A stretch of DNA of 64,000 bases from Gammaproteobacteria bacterium Ga0074134 (GTDB taxonomy: Bacteria > Pseudomonadota > Gammaproteobacteria > Ga0077554 > Ga007554). Positions 62,673-64,000 of the stretch are shown in pieces (position 1 is the first letter of the stretch; the number at the start of each line of letters is the position of its first letter). The translations under genes were made by a program, and so were the position numbers. The notes under the pieces are model-generated. The model was not told where the DNA came from. It searched no databases and worked only from the letters and a program-made list of their open reading frames with translations. The stretch lies in the NCBI GenBank assembly GCA_001464965.1, contig LNEJ01000014.1, positions 1 to 64,000 of the forward strand, given 5' to 3'.

Positions 62673-63848
62673 CTAACGTGACGCTTGCAAAAAGATGTCC
62701 CTCACCGCTGCGGCGACTTCTTGCATATACCCAAACTCCAAAGTTGGATGAACCAAAAACATCAGGCTAGTCTCACCCAATTCTTTAGCGACCGGCAAGC
62801 GGCCTTTAGGTTTTGAAGGCAAGGTTTCAAATGCTTTTTCAAGATAAATCTCACTACAAGATCCAGAAAAGCAATGCACCCCCCGCTGGCTCAACTCCGC
62901 AATGACCCTGTCTCGACTCCAATCAGCCTTCAAACGGTTTGTTTCTACAAAAGCATAATATTTATAGTAAGCGTGGCCAATATGCTGCGGCGGCAAAGTC
63001 ACCCGCAATGCGGGAATAGTTTGAAATGCTTGCGTCAGCACAGCGGCGTTCTCTCGCCGTTTAGCAATCCAGGCATCCAGCTTTTTAAGTTGCAAGCGTC
63101 CTATCACTGCCTGCATCTCGGTCATTCGCCAGTTTGTGCCGAATGAATCAATCAGCCACCGGAAGCCAGGCGGATGCTCACGGCGATATACCGCGTCATA
63201 ACTGCGTCCGATATCTTTGTAAGCCCAGGCACGTTCCCAAACACCCTCATCGTGCGTCGTCATCATCCCGCCTTCACCACCGGTGGATATGATTTTGTCC
63301 TGGCAAAATGAAAATGCGGCGGCATGTCCGAATGATCCGACTTGGCGACCTTTATAGGTCGCGCCATGTGCCTGTGCACAATCTTCGATCACCTTCAGGT
63401 CATGTTCTTTGGCGATCGCGATAATCGCATCCATATCGCATGACCAACCTGCCAAATGGACAACAATAATCGCCTTGGTGCGAGAGGTAATGGCAGCACG
63501 AATAGCTTCTGGGGAAATATTTTGACTGACACGATCGACATCCACCACCACAGGCAATGCCCCGCGCATGACCACGCAACTCGCCGAGGCAATATAGGTG
63601 CGGCTTGTCGTGATCACTTCATCATCTGCACCGATGCCTAGCGCATAGAGCGCCAACTCTAGGGCGACTGTGCCATTTGCAACTGCAACCGCATAAGGTG
63701 TACCGACGTAGGCGGCATACTCCCGCTCAAATGCCCGACAAACATCACCTGTCCAGTAATTAACCTTGTTGGAAAGTAGCACACGGGAAACCGCCTCAGC
63801 CTCCTCCTGAGTAAAGCTTGGCCAAGGTGAGAAGGGGGTGTTCAGCAT
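62673..63848 (-). CDS. DegT/DnrJ/EryC1/StrS aminotransferase
   Basis: PLP-dependent sugar aminotransferase of 391 residues. The PLP lysine is in FSFCQDKIISTGGEGGMM, and VIEDCAQAHGATYKGRQVG holds the cofactor-binding aspartate. Such enzymes make amino sugars (for example perosamine-like) for O-antigen, glycoprotein or capsule. ATG 63848 is 7 bp after the stop of a partial gene upstream, so an operon is likely. Its exact sugar substrate cannot be assigned. Confidence 0.9.
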   Translation of the reverse strand: MLNTPFSPWPSFTQEEAEAVSRVLLSNKVNYWTGDVCRAFEREYAAYVGTPYAVAVANGTVALELALYALGIGADDEVITTSRTYIASASCVVMRGALPVVVDVDRVSQNISPEAIRAAITSRTKAIIVVHLAGWSCDMDAIIAIAKEHDLKVIEDCAQAHGATYKGRQVGSFGHAAAFSFCQDKIISTGGEGGMMTTHDEGVWERAWAYKDIGRSYDAVYRREHPPGFRWLIDSFGTNWRMTEMQAVIGRLQLKKLDAWIAKRRENAAVLTQAFQTIPALRVTLPPQHIGHAYYKYYAFVETNRLKADWSRDRVIAELSQRGVHCFSGSCSEIYLEKAFETLPSKPKGRLPVAKELGETSLMFLVHPTLEFGYMQEVAAAVRDIFLQASR

Positions 63849-63855
63849 AGAGCCT

Positions 63856-64000
63856 CTACATAAAAAATGAAGTCAATTTTTCGATCGTCTCATACCCAAG
63901 ACCGCTATGTCGCAAGGCGTTCACATGTACATTTAGATCATATGATACTGGGTGAAATCTAACGCTGACTGATGAAGGCGCAATATCCAGAGTCAATACA
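63856..64000 (-). CDS. Partial gene, 3' end only
   Basis: An uninterrupted minus-strand frame enters from the right edge and stops with TAG at 63856-63858, seven bases before the aminotransferase start. About 47 codons are visible, ending RHSGLGYETIEKLTSFFM. Upstream residues include VRFHPVSYDLNVHV. The family is not recognisable from this piece. Its placement suggests another surface-polysaccharide gene. Confidence 0.5.
   Translation of the reverse strand, partial: VLTLDIAPSSVSVRFHPVSYDLNVHVNALRHSGLGYETIEKLTSFFM

Overview
The window looks like a chromosomal segment of a Gammaproteobacterium. The evidence is the gene order yceD-rpmF-plsX-fabH-fabD-fabG-acpP-fabF-(pabB)-pabC-mltG, the rpsU-dnaG-rpoD macromolecular-synthesis cluster, and genes typical of that class (mtgA, rimO, the YceF-type maf, YehS/DUF1456, DUF2288). 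Composition is moderately GC-rich by eye. Several membrane or secreted c-type cytochromes and a two-subunit biotin carboxylase/carboxyltransferase pair suggest an aerobic or chemolithotrophic Chromatiales-like lineage, but that placement is inference. No rRNA, CRISPR array, prophage or complete insertion sequence was seen.

Layout. 0.1-10.1 kb (minus strand): fatty-acid initiation and elongation genes with ribosomal protein bL32, p-aminobenzoate synthesis (pabB, pabC) and mltG. 10.2-15.9 kb (plus): pyruvate carboxylase-type subunits, a maf pyrophosphatase, the transglycosylase mtgA and a SAM hydrolase. 16-19.7 kb (minus): PIN-PhoH ATPase, two peptide/nickel-type ABC permeases without partners, and an L,D-transpeptidase. 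20-25 kb: a large orphan hybrid histidine kinase divergent from rimO. 25-28.4 kb (minus): a cytochrome/thiol locus comprising a 30-residue membrane peptide, a diheme c4-like cytochrome, an anchored cytochrome c, a 4-helix mini heme-copper-oxidase-I homologue, a CXXC lipoprotein and a two-helix membrane protein. 28.8-36.7 kb: membrane proteins, mutM, a Gld-type ABC exporter with a DUF4340 protein, and DUF1456 and DUF2288 proteins. 37-41.8 kb (minus): tRNA-Ile2, rpoD, dnaG, yqeY and rpsU. 41.9-46.5 kb: molybdopterin genes (moeB; moaA, C, D, E) with a six-blade kelch protein. 46.6-50.1 kb (minus): two large genes of unknown function. 50.4-53.4 kb (minus): a ZnuABC-type metal importer, divergent from 53.7-58.3 kb (plus), a TonB-ExbB-ExbD-receptor-NikR operon. 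59-64 kb (minus): the edge of a surface-polysaccharide locus in decay, with a frameshifted sugar-phosphate transferase, two epimerase 3' fragments, two VapBC toxin-antitoxin modules, a DegT aminotransferase and a partial gene.

Two families of non-coding repeats run through the window. Family 1 has two 157-bp copies near 20.0 and 28.6 kb and a short variant near 14.15 kb. Family 2 is MITE-like with about 20-bp terminal inverted repeats, at 36.74-36.95 kb and 51.36-51.60 kb; the second copy sits exactly between znuC and znuB. In both families the paired arms change together between copies, which points to selection or conversion acting on a folded structure.

The best candidates for undescribed biology are the two-gene locus at 46.6-50.1 kb with a PhoB-like direct repeat upstream, the mini-oxidase/cytochrome/thiol locus at 25-28.4 kb, and the two repeat families.
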